Part shown: positions 1 through 8,620 of the stretch, piece after piece | Numbering within the stretch: position 1 is the stretch's first letter | Layout of the letters: every line of letters begins with the position of its first letter | NCBI GenBank assembly: GCA_014649575.1 | Contig: BMTH01000020.1 | Span: 1 to 64,000, forward strand | Length of the DNA: 64,000 nt | DNA from: Streptomyces griseoincarnatus | Lineage (GTDB): Bacteria; Actinomycetota; Actinomycetes; Streptomycetales; Streptomycetaceae | Reading direction: 5' to 3' | Notes under the pieces: generated by a model | The model's database searches: none | What the model saw: the letters and a program-made list of their open reading frames with translations, nothing else | What the model was told of the DNA's origin: nothing | Program-made: the position numbers and the translations under genes

Positions 1-442
1 GGGGGCGGAGAGCCTGTCGGCTCTTAAGTTGGCCTGACGGCCAACCACGGGCCTGACGGCCCGTAAGGTGACGCGTCGTCATGCCTGTCGGCATGACTGT
101 GTGTTGACTGGGTTGGCCCTGACGGGCCAACAGGAACAGACGATGCGGGGCCTGGCGGCCCCGCTGTCCTGTGTCTGAAGGTGTCATGCCTGGCGGCATG
201 ACAGTGAGGTGCCGGAGCGTTGAGGTTCCCTGCCCTGCCGGGCAGGGATTGAGCGTGTGTCCGGCGCCTGCCGGCGCCGTGATGTCGTAAGGGTTTGTTG
301 GACAGTTATCCGGTTCCCCTCCCCCTTGGTGTGCCGAGGAGCTTCTGCCCTGACGGGCCGACAGAACGGGGCGGGGCCTGATGGCCCCACGGCATGCCTG
401 TCGGCATGTCTGGTTCCTTGCGGTGCCCCGCTGCCGCGGGGC
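1..442. repeat. Hairpin array, probable linear-replicon telomere
   Basis: At least 13 inverted repeats in 442 bases. Each has its own 6-9 bp perfect stem (two shorter or less perfect) but the same apex: C, loop TGNC, G on this strand, which reads C-GNCA-G on the complement. Arms (loop between): 9-14/19-24, 28-34/39-45, 47-53/58-64, 78-85/90-97, 112-119/124-131, 145-152/157-164, 182-190/195-203, 227-235/240-248, 262-268/273-279, 347-350/355-358, 373-378/383-388 (loop TGAT), 393-398/403-408, 425-431/436-442. Stems differ while pairing and loop are kept, so structure rather than sequence is conserved. The window opens with five Gs. Streptomyces linear ends are known to carry palindromes whose 3' overhang folds into hairpins closed by sheared G-A pairs; a GNCA loop fits that. 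From memory SCP1-type ends begin with G rather than CCC, unverified. Alternatives: a transcribed structured RNA or a repeat cluster. Confidence 0.72.
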
Positions 443-558
443 TCATCTTCGTTGGTTTTCGGGGGCGTTGTCAGACCGGGCGTGTAGGTTCCGGGAGTTG
501 TTGGCCCGTCTGGAATGGCCCCGAATACCACTGGTGGGGCGTGGAGGGGTGATGAGCT

Positions 559-1716
559 GTGCCTGAAAGTCAACATGTTGTCGCTCGGAGGATCATTACC
601 GCTGCTCTGCGGGCTGGTGCGGCGTGGATCAACCGGGTTGAGGAGCCTCGTGCGTGGCGGGAGCTGTCGCGTATGCATGGGGTGCTCTTATCGAGTCTGC
701 CTGTGGGGGCCGGTCCTGCGACGCCTGCCGAGATGATCGACTTGCTGCCGGTGCGCCTGCGGGAGTGGGTGCCTTTGGCGTGGGACGAACTGCCTTCTGT
801 GATGGGGGATTTGGTTGTCCTGACGGACAACGGTGAGCTGACGGAGGAGGCTCACGAGGCGGGGATGAATTATCTGGAGGCCCTGTATGGAAACGACGGG
901 TACTTCGATCTCGGTGGGACGTGGCTTCCGGCGTGGGTTCGGCAGACGGCTGAGCAGACGGAGCGGGCTGCCTTTCGGCATATCCGCTCCGGCGGGCAGG
1001 CTGGCTACGTGGCGGCGCGGACGATGCTGACCGAGGTGCCGTACGGGGCGGAGCGGGCGTTGGTCGAGGAGTACTCACGGCGTGGCGTGGCGCGGATGGA
1101 CGTGTATTGGCCCCTTCCCTCGGACCGGGTGTGGGTGGGGGCGTCGTCGTGGTTGTGGCCGTGCCCGGAGTGCCGGTATCCGATGGTGCTGCGGGGTGGG
1201 CAGTTGCGGTGTGAGTATCCGCCGCATCAGAGGCGGTTCGGTCTGGTCGCGGGCACCGGCGAGCGGGGCGGGCCGCCTGTATTGACGGGTGGGCGGGGCC
1301 GGTTGGTGACGGCTGCGGAGCCGGCGGAGGGCGTGTTGTGCCTGGACTGGGGGGTGTGGCGGTACATCACCTGTCCCGGGCTGAGCGAGGTGGGCCTGAT
1401 GCAGTGGCTGGAGAAACAGGAGGGGGTGCGGGTCAAGCGCTGGGAGAACCTGGATGAGTGGGATATCGGCGTCTACCTCGCGGACGGGCACTGCTGGCGG
1501 GTGGACGTCAAGGACCACCAGGACCCGCAGACGATCATCGACCGGCCGCCTGCCGGGGAGACGGTGGTCGTCCCCAACTACCGGCGCAGCCAGGTGCATC
1601 AGCTGCAGTCCGGACTCGATGCGCTGCGGACTGCTGATGGGCAGCGCTACAGCGTGTTCACGGTCAGCCGTTTCAAGGCGGCCGTGACGAAGCGGCTGAA
1701 GGGGGTGGGGGCATGA
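559..1716 (+). CDS. pPIWI-RE module restriction-endonuclease-like protein
   Basis: First gene of a three-gene operon, 385 aa. A GTG start is chosen because GGAGGGG lies at 543-549, nine bases upstream. The middle holds a zinc-ribbon-like CPEC (about residues 200-203), followed only by a single further Cys (C211). Near the C-terminus a strand ending VDVKDH gives D316-x-K318, preceded by acidic residues, the signature of a PD-(D/E)xK nuclease core. The next two genes are a DinG-type helicase and a pPIWI-RE protein, and a REase of this kind is the known third member of pPIWI-RE islands, so the family assignment rests largely on context plus the D-x-K motif. Expected role: DNA cleavage in anti-plasmid or anti-phage defence. 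The stop overlaps the next start by four bases (ATGA), implying translational coupling. A TGAC-loop hairpin like those of the upstream array lies in its 5' part. Confidence 0.8.
   Translation: MPESQHVVARRIITAALRAGAAWINRVEEPRAWRELSRMHGVLLSSLPVGAGPATPAEMIDLLPVRLREWVPLAWDELPSVMGDLVVLTDNGELTEEAHEAGMNYLEALYGNDGYFDLGGTWLPAWVRQTAEQTERAAFRHIRSGGQAGYVAARTMLTEVPYGAERALVEEYSRRGVARMDVYWPLPSDRVWVGASSWLWPCPECRYPMVLRGGQLRCEYPPHQRRFGLVAGTGERGGPPVLTGGRGRLVTAAEPAEGVLCLDWGVWRYITCPGLSEVGLMQWLEKQEGVRVKRWENLDEWDIGVYLADGHCWRVDVKDHQDPQTIIDRPPAGETVVVPNYRRSQVHQLQSGLDALRTADGQRYSVFTVSRFKAAVTKRLKGVGA
814..831. repeat. TGAC-loop hairpin inside the REase gene
   Basis: Perfect 7-bp stem, arms GTTGTCC (814-820) and GGACAAC (825-831), with loop TGAC. 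It has the same C-TGNC-G apex as the array at 9-442 but lies 370 bases further in and within coding sequence, so it may be chance or a stray member of the array. Confidence 0.5.
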
Positions 1717-4700
1717 CGTCGCCGAAGAACGCGAGGTACTCCGTCAGCGTGCCGCTGACGGTGCGGGCGGCGGTCCTGCTGGCCGCGCGGGTGTTCCCCA
1801 ACCGGGCGCCGCAGGAGCAGGCGGCCTGGCGGCGTGTGGTGGATCTTGCTAATGCGCACTTCCTGGCCACGGGGCAGATGCATCTGTGGGACGGCTGGCC
1901 TGCGCTGGCTCTGGCCGATCAGGTGCGGATCACGCGGATGCTGCGGCAACGTCCGGCGGTGCTGGCCTCCCATGCGGTGTTTGTCACGGAGACGGCAGCG
2001 GTTCTAGAGAGCGGCGAGGCGGTCGAGTTCGCCCCAGGCGACGGGGAGGATCAGGTGCTGATCCTCCCTTCAGGCGACGAGGAAGCCCTCATCGATGCCG
2101 TGCTGGACGAGCTCGAGGACAACGCGGCCAAGGGGCAGTCCCAGCCCAAGCCTGCGCCGCCCGGCTCCTACGTCAGCGACCTGCGGATCAGGGATCCGCT
2201 CAGCCCGTCGGGCCGGGTGGTGGACGTCTTCTACGACCTCGACTACCAAGGGCCCCCTGCTCCCAGCGTGGTGCGGGAACTTGGTGAGGCCCCGGTCGCG
2301 GACGAGGTGGAGATCCCCTTCGTCGACCTGGACGAGATCGCGGGCCGGCTCGATGCGCTGCGCGGGCAGGACTACCGGCGCAAGGCGGTCGCCGACATCC
2401 AGCGGCACGCCCGCGGCCGTGACGGCACCGGCGTGGGCAAGTTCCTGCGCGTGGAGGCTGGGCCGCTGCGGGTCTTCCACGCCCCCACCGGCATGGGCAA
2501 GAACGTCCTGAGTGAACTCGTCGCGGTGTGGTGCGCCCGGCAGGGCCGGGTGATCTCGCTGGTGGTTCCGCAGAGCGCGCAGGTCCTGGCCACGGTGTAC
2601 CGGCTGGAGCAGGACCTGGCCGTTCTGGGGATCTCCGCGCAGGTCACTCCGGTCGTCTCCCCCGCCTCCATGATGGAGCTGGCCGAGCAGACGGCCGGCA
2701 ATCCGCAGGACGATGCGGACTTCAGGACCTGGGTGTACCGGGAGATGTCCTACAGCTGCCCCCTGACCGGGCACGCCACCACCTCTTCCGAAGCGGTGGA
2801 TGCCTGGACGCCGGGCCAGGAGCCGTGCGACCAACTCAAGCCCAACGGGGCCAAAACAGATAAGGCTATGGCCTGTCCGTGGCGTGGTGGCTGCGGGAAG
2901 TTCCGCCACCACCGGGCCGCGGCTTCGGCAGACATCCTCGTCACCAACCATGCGAACTTCCTCACCGGGCACATCCACGCGCCGGTGGCGGGCCGACCCG
3001 CCCCGGGGCGGCGCATGACCACCGAGCAGCTCCTGCTGCACCGCAGCCATCTGGTCATCATCGACGAGGCCGATGCACTGCAGGCGCAGGCCTTCGACCG
3101 TGCGGCCCGTCAGGTGCTGCTGGCCCAGGACGGTGCGGAGCACACCCCGGTACGCGATCTCGACAGCCAGTTCCGGCGCCACTGCCACCGGCTGCCGATG
3201 AGCCTCGAACAGCATCTGCGGCCGCTGATCAACCATCTGATGTGGCTGGCCGAGTCCTACGTGTCCCACCTCGTCGGCGGTGTCATCCAGCCCGACCGGG
3301 AACGGCGCAACATGGTTGTCCCGCGGCGCTGGGACGCCATGTTCGCCTCCCGGATCTTCCACCTGGAGGCGGGTGAACGGCCCACCGCGCAGCAGATGCA
3401 GGCGGTCAACCAGCTCTACAAGCGGGAAGGGCCGCTGGAGTTCGCCGATGAGATCGAGGGGCTGACCGAGCTGAGGGAGCTGCTGTCCTCGGTCACGGAC
3501 CTGGCCGGCGGGCAGGACCGGCTCACCCACGCCACCTTGCAGCGCATCGGGGAAGCCTTCGCGGGGATCACCGGTGAGAGCGGCGACAAGCGGCTGTCCT
3601 CGCTGGCGCTGCTGGCGGCCCGGCGGGCGTATCTGGAGGAGATGGCCAGCATCCTGCACCGCATCGTCGGGGTCGCGGCGCCGCTGCAGGGAGCGGGGAT
3701 CTCCGCCGGCAACAGCCTGGTGGACGCCCTGGCCTCGCACGTGCCGTGGCGGGCCGCCCCCTACGGCCCCTTGGGGCGTGCGCTGTTCGCGTTCTCCGAG
3801 ACGTTCGACCCCGCCGACCGGCACCAAACAGCGCTGCGGCTGAAGTCCTATGTCGGGGATCCGCACACCCACCTGGCCTACCTGGGCGAGGTGACCGCGC
3901 TCGCCCATACCGGCACCCGCCGGGCGGTGATCGGGATGTCCGCAACGGCGTTCATGCCATACGCGCCGCGTCACCACCTCCTGCCGGAACCGGCCTGGTA
4001 CGTGCCGGACGACGTCAACGGAAGCCTCACCGTCGAGCTGCAGGCCGGCCAGGACGACGGGGCGGGCATCGTGGTGTCCGGCACCGAGGGAACCAACCGT
4101 CACCGCGCCTACACGGCCATGGGGCGCAGTGTCGGCAAGGACCTTCCCGCCCAGCTCGACACGGTGGCCGCCGATCCGGCCACCGCACACCGGGCGTATG
4201 CGCTGCTCGCGCCGACCGCCTACAACGCCGGCCCGGCGCTCGCCCGCGGCATGATCGACGCAGGGGTCGCGGCATCCGAGATCTGCGTGGCGGTGCGGCC
4301 GCAGGAGATGGCGGCGCTGGAGCGGATGCCGCCCGGCTGGGTGCCCATCCCCAGCAACCGGCTCGAGCAGTTCCCCCACGCCGTGGGCCACGGCCGGTGC
4401 CGGTACCTGATCGCCCCCATGGCCCGGGTCGAGCGCGGCCTGAACATCGTCGACCATGACGGGCGCTCCCTGCTGCATGTGGCCTGCCTGGTCAATCGGC
4501 CCATCCCGGTGATGGAAGACCCCCCGGTGCTGCTGTCCCTGGTCAACTCCCTCGCCTACCGCCGGCGGCGGCCCGGCCCGAATCCCGCGGCAGAGCTGGA
4601 GCGGCTGCGGATCGCGGCGGGCCAGATCTTCGACGACATCCGCAGCGGCCAGGGCTACTTCAAGACCTTGGGCGAGGACATCAAGCTCGCCGTCGTCGCG

Positions 4701-4994
4701 GAGATCCTGACCCGGCTGATCCAGCTGGGCGGCCGCACCCGCCGCGGCGGCGACCCGGGGCGGCTGCGGCTGCTGGACGCCGCCTTCACTCACACCGCCG
4801 CCGACTCCACGCTGCCCGCCCTTCTGAAGCAATTGCGCGGGAAATGGCAGGACGAGGCCCACATGCCGCTGATCGACGCCGTTTACCGCACCACCATGAC
4901 CGACGCCCTGCTGGGCCTGGCGGAGCACTCCCCCACCGGCTACGCGAACGAGATCGAAGATGAGATCGAGGATGAGGAGTTGGGCGAATGGTGA
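1713..4994 (+). CDS. pPIWI-RE module DinG/XPD-type SF2 helicase
   Basis: 1093 aa, starting at the ATG of an ATGA overlap with the previous gene, with a G-rich ribosome site inside that gene. Residues 1 to about 240 form an N-terminal extension without a recognisable helicase motif, matching the Z-type region of pPIWI-RE helicases. Helicase motifs follow: Walker A-like A257-PTGMG-K263-N264, four cysteines C349, C372, C388 and C394 spaced like the Fe-S cluster of DinG/XPD helicases, DEAD box D451-D454, and motif VI Q1004 with R1008/R1010. The Walker A threonine/serine is replaced by Asn, which is unusual and may lower nucleotide binding. Predicted to unwind duplex or R-loop substrates for the partner nucleases. 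It overlaps the next gene by seven bases. Confidence 0.85.
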   Translation: MTSPKNARYSVSVPLTVRAAVLLAARVFPNRAPQEQAAWRRVVDLANAHFLATGQMHLWDGWPALALADQVRITRMLRQRPAVLASHAVFVTETAAVLESGEAVEFAPGDGEDQVLILPSGDEEALIDAVLDELEDNAAKGQSQPKPAPPGSYVSDLRIRDPLSPSGRVVDVFYDLDYQGPPAPSVVRELGEAPVADEVEIPFVDLDEIAGRLDALRGQDYRRKAVADIQRHARGRDGTGVGKFLRVEAGPLRVFHAPTGMGKNVLSELVAVWCARQGRVISLVVPQSAQVLATVYRLEQDLAVLGISAQVTPVVSPASMMELAEQTAGNPQDDADFRTWVYREMSYSCPLTGHATTSSEAVDAWTPGQEPCDQLKPNGAKTDKAMACPWRGGCGKFRHHRAAASADILVTNHANFLTGHIHAPVAGRPAPGRRMTTEQLLLHRSHLVIIDEADALQAQAFDRAARQVLLAQDGAEHTPVRDLDSQFRRHCHRLPMSLEQHLRPLINHLMWLAESYVSHLVGGVIQPDRERRNMVVPRRWDAMFASRIFHLEAGERPTAQQMQAVNQLYKREGPLEFADEIEGLTELRELLSSVTDLAGGQDRLTHATLQRIGEAFAGITGESGDKRLSSLALLAARRAYLEEMASILHRIVGVAAPLQGAGISAGNSLVDALASHVPWRAAPYGPLGRALFAFSETFDPADRHQTALRLKSYVGDPHTHLAYLGEVTALAHTGTRRAVIGMSATAFMPYAPRHHLLPEPAWYVPDDVNGSLTVELQAGQDDGAGIVVSGTEGTNRHRAYTAMGRSVGKDLPAQLDTVAADPATAHRAYALLAPTAYNAGPALARGMIDAGVAASEICVAVRPQEMAALERMPPGWVPIPSNRLEQFPHAVGHGRCRYLIAPMARVERGLNIVDHDGRSLLHVACLVNRPIPVMEDPPVLLSLVNSLAYRRRRPGPNPAAELERLRIAAGQIFDDIRSGQGYFKTLGEDIKLAVVAEILTRLIQLGGRTRRGGDPGRLRLLDAAFTHTAADSTLPALLKQLRGKWQDEAHMPLIDAVYRTTMTDALLGLAEHSPTGYANEIEDEIEDEELGEW

Positions 4995-7612
4995 GTGACG
5001 ACCGCGGCCGCCTGTTCACCCTGTCCTTCCCGCTGGATGACCGGCTGCTGGGCACCGTGCATGTCTATCCGCAGGACGAGGCGTTCGCGCCGGCCTGGCG
5101 GCGGCTGCCCCGGCCGCGGGGCAAGGACGCCGTGCAGCCGATCGCGTCCCTGCAGACGGCGGCGCGCGCCGTAACCGGTGAGCGGCTGGTGTTCACCAAC
5201 CCCGACCGGCCCGCCAGGACCGGCCGCTGGGCCGGGCGAAGCGTGATCGTCACGCCCGGGCCGCTGGAGGGGGCCGTGGTGCGCACCCTGATGCGGGAAT
5301 GGGAGACGCGGCTGGACGGGCATGATGGCCGCGACACCCTCGCCGCCCTGCTGCAGCTGTCCAACGACGGCCCCCAGCCGCTCAGTTCGCTGCTGCACCG
5401 CGACACCCTGGGGCGGATCACCGGTCCCCGCTGGGCGTTTCGGGTGGCCGGGTGGCGGCTGGCGAGCATGCTGGCCGCCCAGCCTCTCCCTCTCGACGAG
5501 ACCCTGCCCGCGCTGCGGTTCCACCTCGACAGTGAGGGCGACCTGCTGGCGTGGCAGGCCCCGCTGGTCCACGAGCGGACGTGGATCGACGAGGAGAGCG
5601 GCAAACGCCGGCGCATCGCCGGCTACGCCATGGAACGCATCCACATCGAGGTCGAGGCCGCCCCGGGCGGGAAGAGTCTCGTGGCGCATCTGTCGGCGCG
5701 GATCTCGCGCGTCGCCACCCACTACAAGGGCATCCGCAACGTCCTGCTGCGCCATCCCGTCAACCCGGACATCATCCTCAAGGCCCCGATCACCACCCGG
5801 TGGGAGAAGGGCCCGGAGGGATTCATGCAGCCCAAGGACGTCTCCTACCGCGGGGCGGCGGCACAGATCGTCGAGGCCTGCGGCGTCGGCCGGCTGCCCC
5901 AGCCGCCCCTGACGGGGCTGGACGAACTCGGGGAGGTGCGCGGGGTGCACCGCACGGGCAAGCACCCGATCGACAAGGGCGCCGGGGCGATGTTCCACGC
6001 CCGGCTCGAGGAACACGCGACACGCGTCCTCTGCCAGGAGCCCGTCGTCTACACGGGGACCTCCATCAAGATCAGCAAGCCGATCGGGGGTCTGCCGCCC
6101 TACGTGCCGGCCGACAAGATGGCCGATGCCATGGCCGCCGCGCGCCTCGATGCGGTGCGCACCGTCGTGCTGTATGAGTCGGCCGCGTGGCGCACGCGGG
6201 TGATGGGGCAGCTGGCCCGAGACTACGCGCGGCCCGAGCTGGCCGATCTGCCCGACGAGCAGCCGGTGGTCCTGGCCCCCGGCTACGAGCTCGTGGCGGT
6301 GCGGCTGCCTGAACTGGTGCGCCACGGCAGCCACGACCGCGGCCTGATCCTGAACAGCCTGCCCTGGTTCAAGCCCGGTGCCGGGCGGTCGCTGGTCACC
6401 GCCCTGTGCGAGACCCGCTACCTGAGCGAGCAGGAGAAGGAGGCGGGGGTCTCGGATGCCAAGCACGCCCTCAAGGGGCTCTTCGCCGAGCGGGGCATCC
6501 CCTCGCAGTTCATCACCATGGACTCCGATCCGGGCGATCCCTACCGGCTGAACACGCCCGAGAAGGTCGCGCGGGCCAGGGCCCGCAGCGCGGGTCTGCC
6601 GAAGCCGGACATCGCTTACAAGGACGACCATGCGGTGCAGATCGGGCTCGGCAGCCTGCACTGCGACTCCGGGATCATCGACAACCGACTGGCCGCCACC
6701 GCCTTCCACCGCAACGCGCGGGACACCGCCTTGGACCGGGAGGCCGTGGCGGTGGGGTTGTGGACGCGCTACCACCGCTTTGCCGAACGTCCCGGCCGCC
6801 CCCGCAAACCGGCCGTGCTGGCCGTCACCCTGGTCGCCATGCGCATCCCGCTGGGCGAGGACGCATACTGGCCCACTCTCATGTACAGCGACCGGGGCTG
6901 GCTTCCCCTGGCCCGGGCCCGGGCCCTGCACCATGCCGGTCCGATCGGCAAAAGAGGGCATCACCTGCGGGACGATCATGGGGGGCCGGACAACGTGCGC
7001 ACCTATGTGGACGGGGCGCTGGCCGCGCTCAGGAGCCAGTTTCCGATCATCGTCTTTGCCGAGGAGCGGGAGCGGATCTGGCCGGGGCTGTGCAACGACC
7101 GGCTCGGGGACGGCGCTGTGCCCGGGCAGAGTCTGATCGCGCAGGGGTGGGATGTGGCGGTCGTCAGGGTCGGCAACGGGCAGGGCACACCCCAGCCGTC
7201 CCGGCGTACCGGTGGCGGGGGCAAGCTGCCGGCCAAGCCGTTGCAGCCAGTCATGCCGGAGAAGATCCTCTACCGTCACGACCACGGGGACGTGGTGTCC
7301 TGGCTGTTTTCCGGGCAGTCCCGCCAGCACGCCGGCGGCCAGCGCACCGGCACCCAGTACACACGCCGCACCCTGCCCGGCGGGCAACTGGCCCAGATGG
7401 GCGCCCCGTTCCACGCCATGACCCGCACCGAATACGTGGTCGCCCACTGTGGTGGCTGGCGCGAGGAGCAGCTGGTCGGTCTTGCCGCGCGGATCTGCGA
7501 GCAGGCCGCCATGTGGGATGGGCGCACCAACCTTCCTGCGCCTCTGCATCTCGCCAAGAGTGCTGATGAGAAGCATCCCTGTTTTGTGGATCAGGAACGG
7601 TTCGGCGAGTAG
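4988..7612 (+). CDS. pPIWI-RE family protein (prokaryotic PIWI, RNase H fold)
   Basis: 874 aa, third gene of the operon, ATG overlapping the previous stop. The architecture matches the pPIWI-RE family: a long N-terminal module (about 1-550) and a C-terminal PIWI/RNase H-like region (about 560-865). The latter includes a strand around 609-620, then a segment with VRTYVDGAL, the strand PIIVFAEERERIW (about 683-696), and a final block EYVVAHCGGW through PLHLA near the C-terminus. The family was described by comparative genomics as a predicted nucleic-acid-guided nuclease in three-gene islands with a REase and a DinG helicase, exactly the order seen here. I assign the family from overall architecture and context; I have not placed the diagnostic Arg and Glu. 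No guide-RNA or retron gene is visible beside it. Confidence 0.85.
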   Translation: MVSDDRGRLFTLSFPLDDRLLGTVHVYPQDEAFAPAWRRLPRPRGKDAVQPIASLQTAARAVTGERLVFTNPDRPARTGRWAGRSVIVTPGPLEGAVVRTLMREWETRLDGHDGRDTLAALLQLSNDGPQPLSSLLHRDTLGRITGPRWAFRVAGWRLASMLAAQPLPLDETLPALRFHLDSEGDLLAWQAPLVHERTWIDEESGKRRRIAGYAMERIHIEVEAAPGGKSLVAHLSARISRVATHYKGIRNVLLRHPVNPDIILKAPITTRWEKGPEGFMQPKDVSYRGAAAQIVEACGVGRLPQPPLTGLDELGEVRGVHRTGKHPIDKGAGAMFHARLEEHATRVLCQEPVVYTGTSIKISKPIGGLPPYVPADKMADAMAAARLDAVRTVVLYESAAWRTRVMGQLARDYARPELADLPDEQPVVLAPGYELVAVRLPELVRHGSHDRGLILNSLPWFKPGAGRSLVTALCETRYLSEQEKEAGVSDAKHALKGLFAERGIPSQFITMDSDPGDPYRLNTPEKVARARARSAGLPKPDIAYKDDHAVQIGLGSLHCDSGIIDNRLAATAFHRNARDTALDREAVAVGLWTRYHRFAERPGRPRKPAVLAVTLVAMRIPLGEDAYWPTLMYSDRGWLPLARARALHHAGPIGKRGHHLRDDHGGPDNVRTYVDGALAALRSQFPIIVFAEERERIWPGLCNDRLGDGAVPGQSLIAQGWDVAVVRVGNGQGTPQPSRRTGGGGKLPAKPLQPVMPEKILYRHDHGDVVSWLFSGQSRQHAGGQRTGTQYTRRTLPGGQLAQMGAPFHAMTRTEYVVAHCGGWREEQLVGLAARICEQAAMWDGRTNLPAPLHLAKSADEKHPCFVDQERFGE

Positions 7613-7757
7613 GCGCGGTATGGCTCGCACGTCGGCTTCCAGGTTCGTGCCAGCACAGCTGATGGCTGGTCGGCTGCTGTCTGGTCGCGCCCGGGCTTGA
7701 TGGGGCGGGGCGGACGCTCTGCGCGCTTCCGACTCGCCCTTCACGCCCGGTATGAGG

Positions 7758-8456
7758 TCATTTGGAGTAGGTCTTTTTCCAGCGTGCTCGGTGGCGGGCT
7801 TCTCCTTGTCCGCGCCCGTTGACTTCGGCCAGCGACAGCAGCGGTGTCCCGTTGTTCCACAAGCCGAAGAAGTCACGGTGCAGAGTGAGGATGTGGTGAT
7901 CGACCGCGAACGCCTCGGCCTGGCGGCTGAACCGTGTGGTGGCGACGAAGATTGCCACGTCCGCGGCGAAATGCACCTTCGCTCCCAGCAAATCCCGTAC
8001 TTCGCGGCTGGCGATCGTCCGGTGGGGTGCGTATCGCTTGCACTGGATCACCATGGTCCGCCCGTCTGGCAGCCGGCCGAGCACATCGGCTCCGTTGTCT
8101 CCGGCCCCGCCTACCGTGCGCACCTGTGTGCAGCCGTCACGGCGGCACAACTGAGCGACCACTTCCTCGAACTGAGTTCCGGACATAGCGTCGATCGCGG
8201 CCAGCGTCCGCTGTCCCGCTGCTATCTCGTCCTGTCGTCTCCAGGCGGCGTCCGAGCTGCGCAGCAGCCTGTCGGTGCGCCATAGCTGCCACACCGTCCA
8301 GCCGACTCCTCCAGCGGCAAGGACTGCGCCGATATACAGCCAGATCACCGGGCGAAACAGGGCCAGCAGGACCAGTGCGGCGAGCACGCCTCCTGCCGCC
8401 TTGTACCGGGCGGTACGGCGTCTGCGGGCAGTTCTGCTCTTGCGCTTGGCCGCCAT
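7758..8456 (-). CDS. Membrane-anchored Mrr-type restriction endonuclease (copy 1)
   Basis: 232 aa from the ATG at 8456, preferred over an upstream in-frame start because AGAGGGGG lies five bases before it. A basic N-terminus (KRKSRTARRRR) is followed by two membrane segments at about 22-34 and 36-56. A cytoplasmic domain carries the Mrr-cat signature: F-EEVVAQL helix (about 96-103), D124, then Q138-C-K140. This D-QxK core is typical of type IV/Mrr nucleases. Expected to cut foreign or modified DNA at the membrane. It is last in a minus-strand series after SbcD, SbcC and a helicase, separated from the helicase by 164 bases, so co-transcription is possible but not shown. Two similar proteins lie at 17.7-19.2 kb. 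Confidence 0.85.
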   Translation of the reverse strand: MAAKRKSRTARRRRTARYKAAGGVLAALVLLALFRPVIWLYIGAVLAAGGVGWTVWQLWRTDRLLRSSDAAWRRQDEIAAGQRTLAAIDAMSGTQFEEVVAQLCRRDGCTQVRTVGGAGDNGADVLGRLPDGRTMVIQCKRYAPHRTIASREVRDLLGAKVHFAADVAIFVATTRFSRQAEAFAVDHHILTLHRDFFGLWNNGTPLLSLAEVNGRGQGEARHRARWKKTYSK

Positions 8457-8620
8457 GTACGCCCCCTCTTGCGTTGGCCGGTATGGGTTCCTCCCTATTG
8501 TGGAGTGTGGGCATGCCAAGCGGCTCCGCCGGGGCGCAGTCAGGCCATTGGCTTGAACCTCTCACTCCATGCCGGCTGATGGTGTCAACCGGTCCTGCTT
8601 CGACGAGGTGAGCTCGTTCT

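Noticed and set aside
1..442. CRISPR array
   Set aside because: The units share a loop but not a repeat sequence, spacing is irregular and no cas genes are present.
1713..7612. Argonaute (pAgo) operon
   Set aside because: The protein lacks a recognisable MID/PAZ arrangement and is in the REase-DinG context specific to pPIWI-RE.
2070..7876. Very long open frames on the minus strand across the helicase and pPIWI-RE genes
   Set aside because: They are antisense to recognisable proteins, have no motifs and reflect high GC at codon positions.
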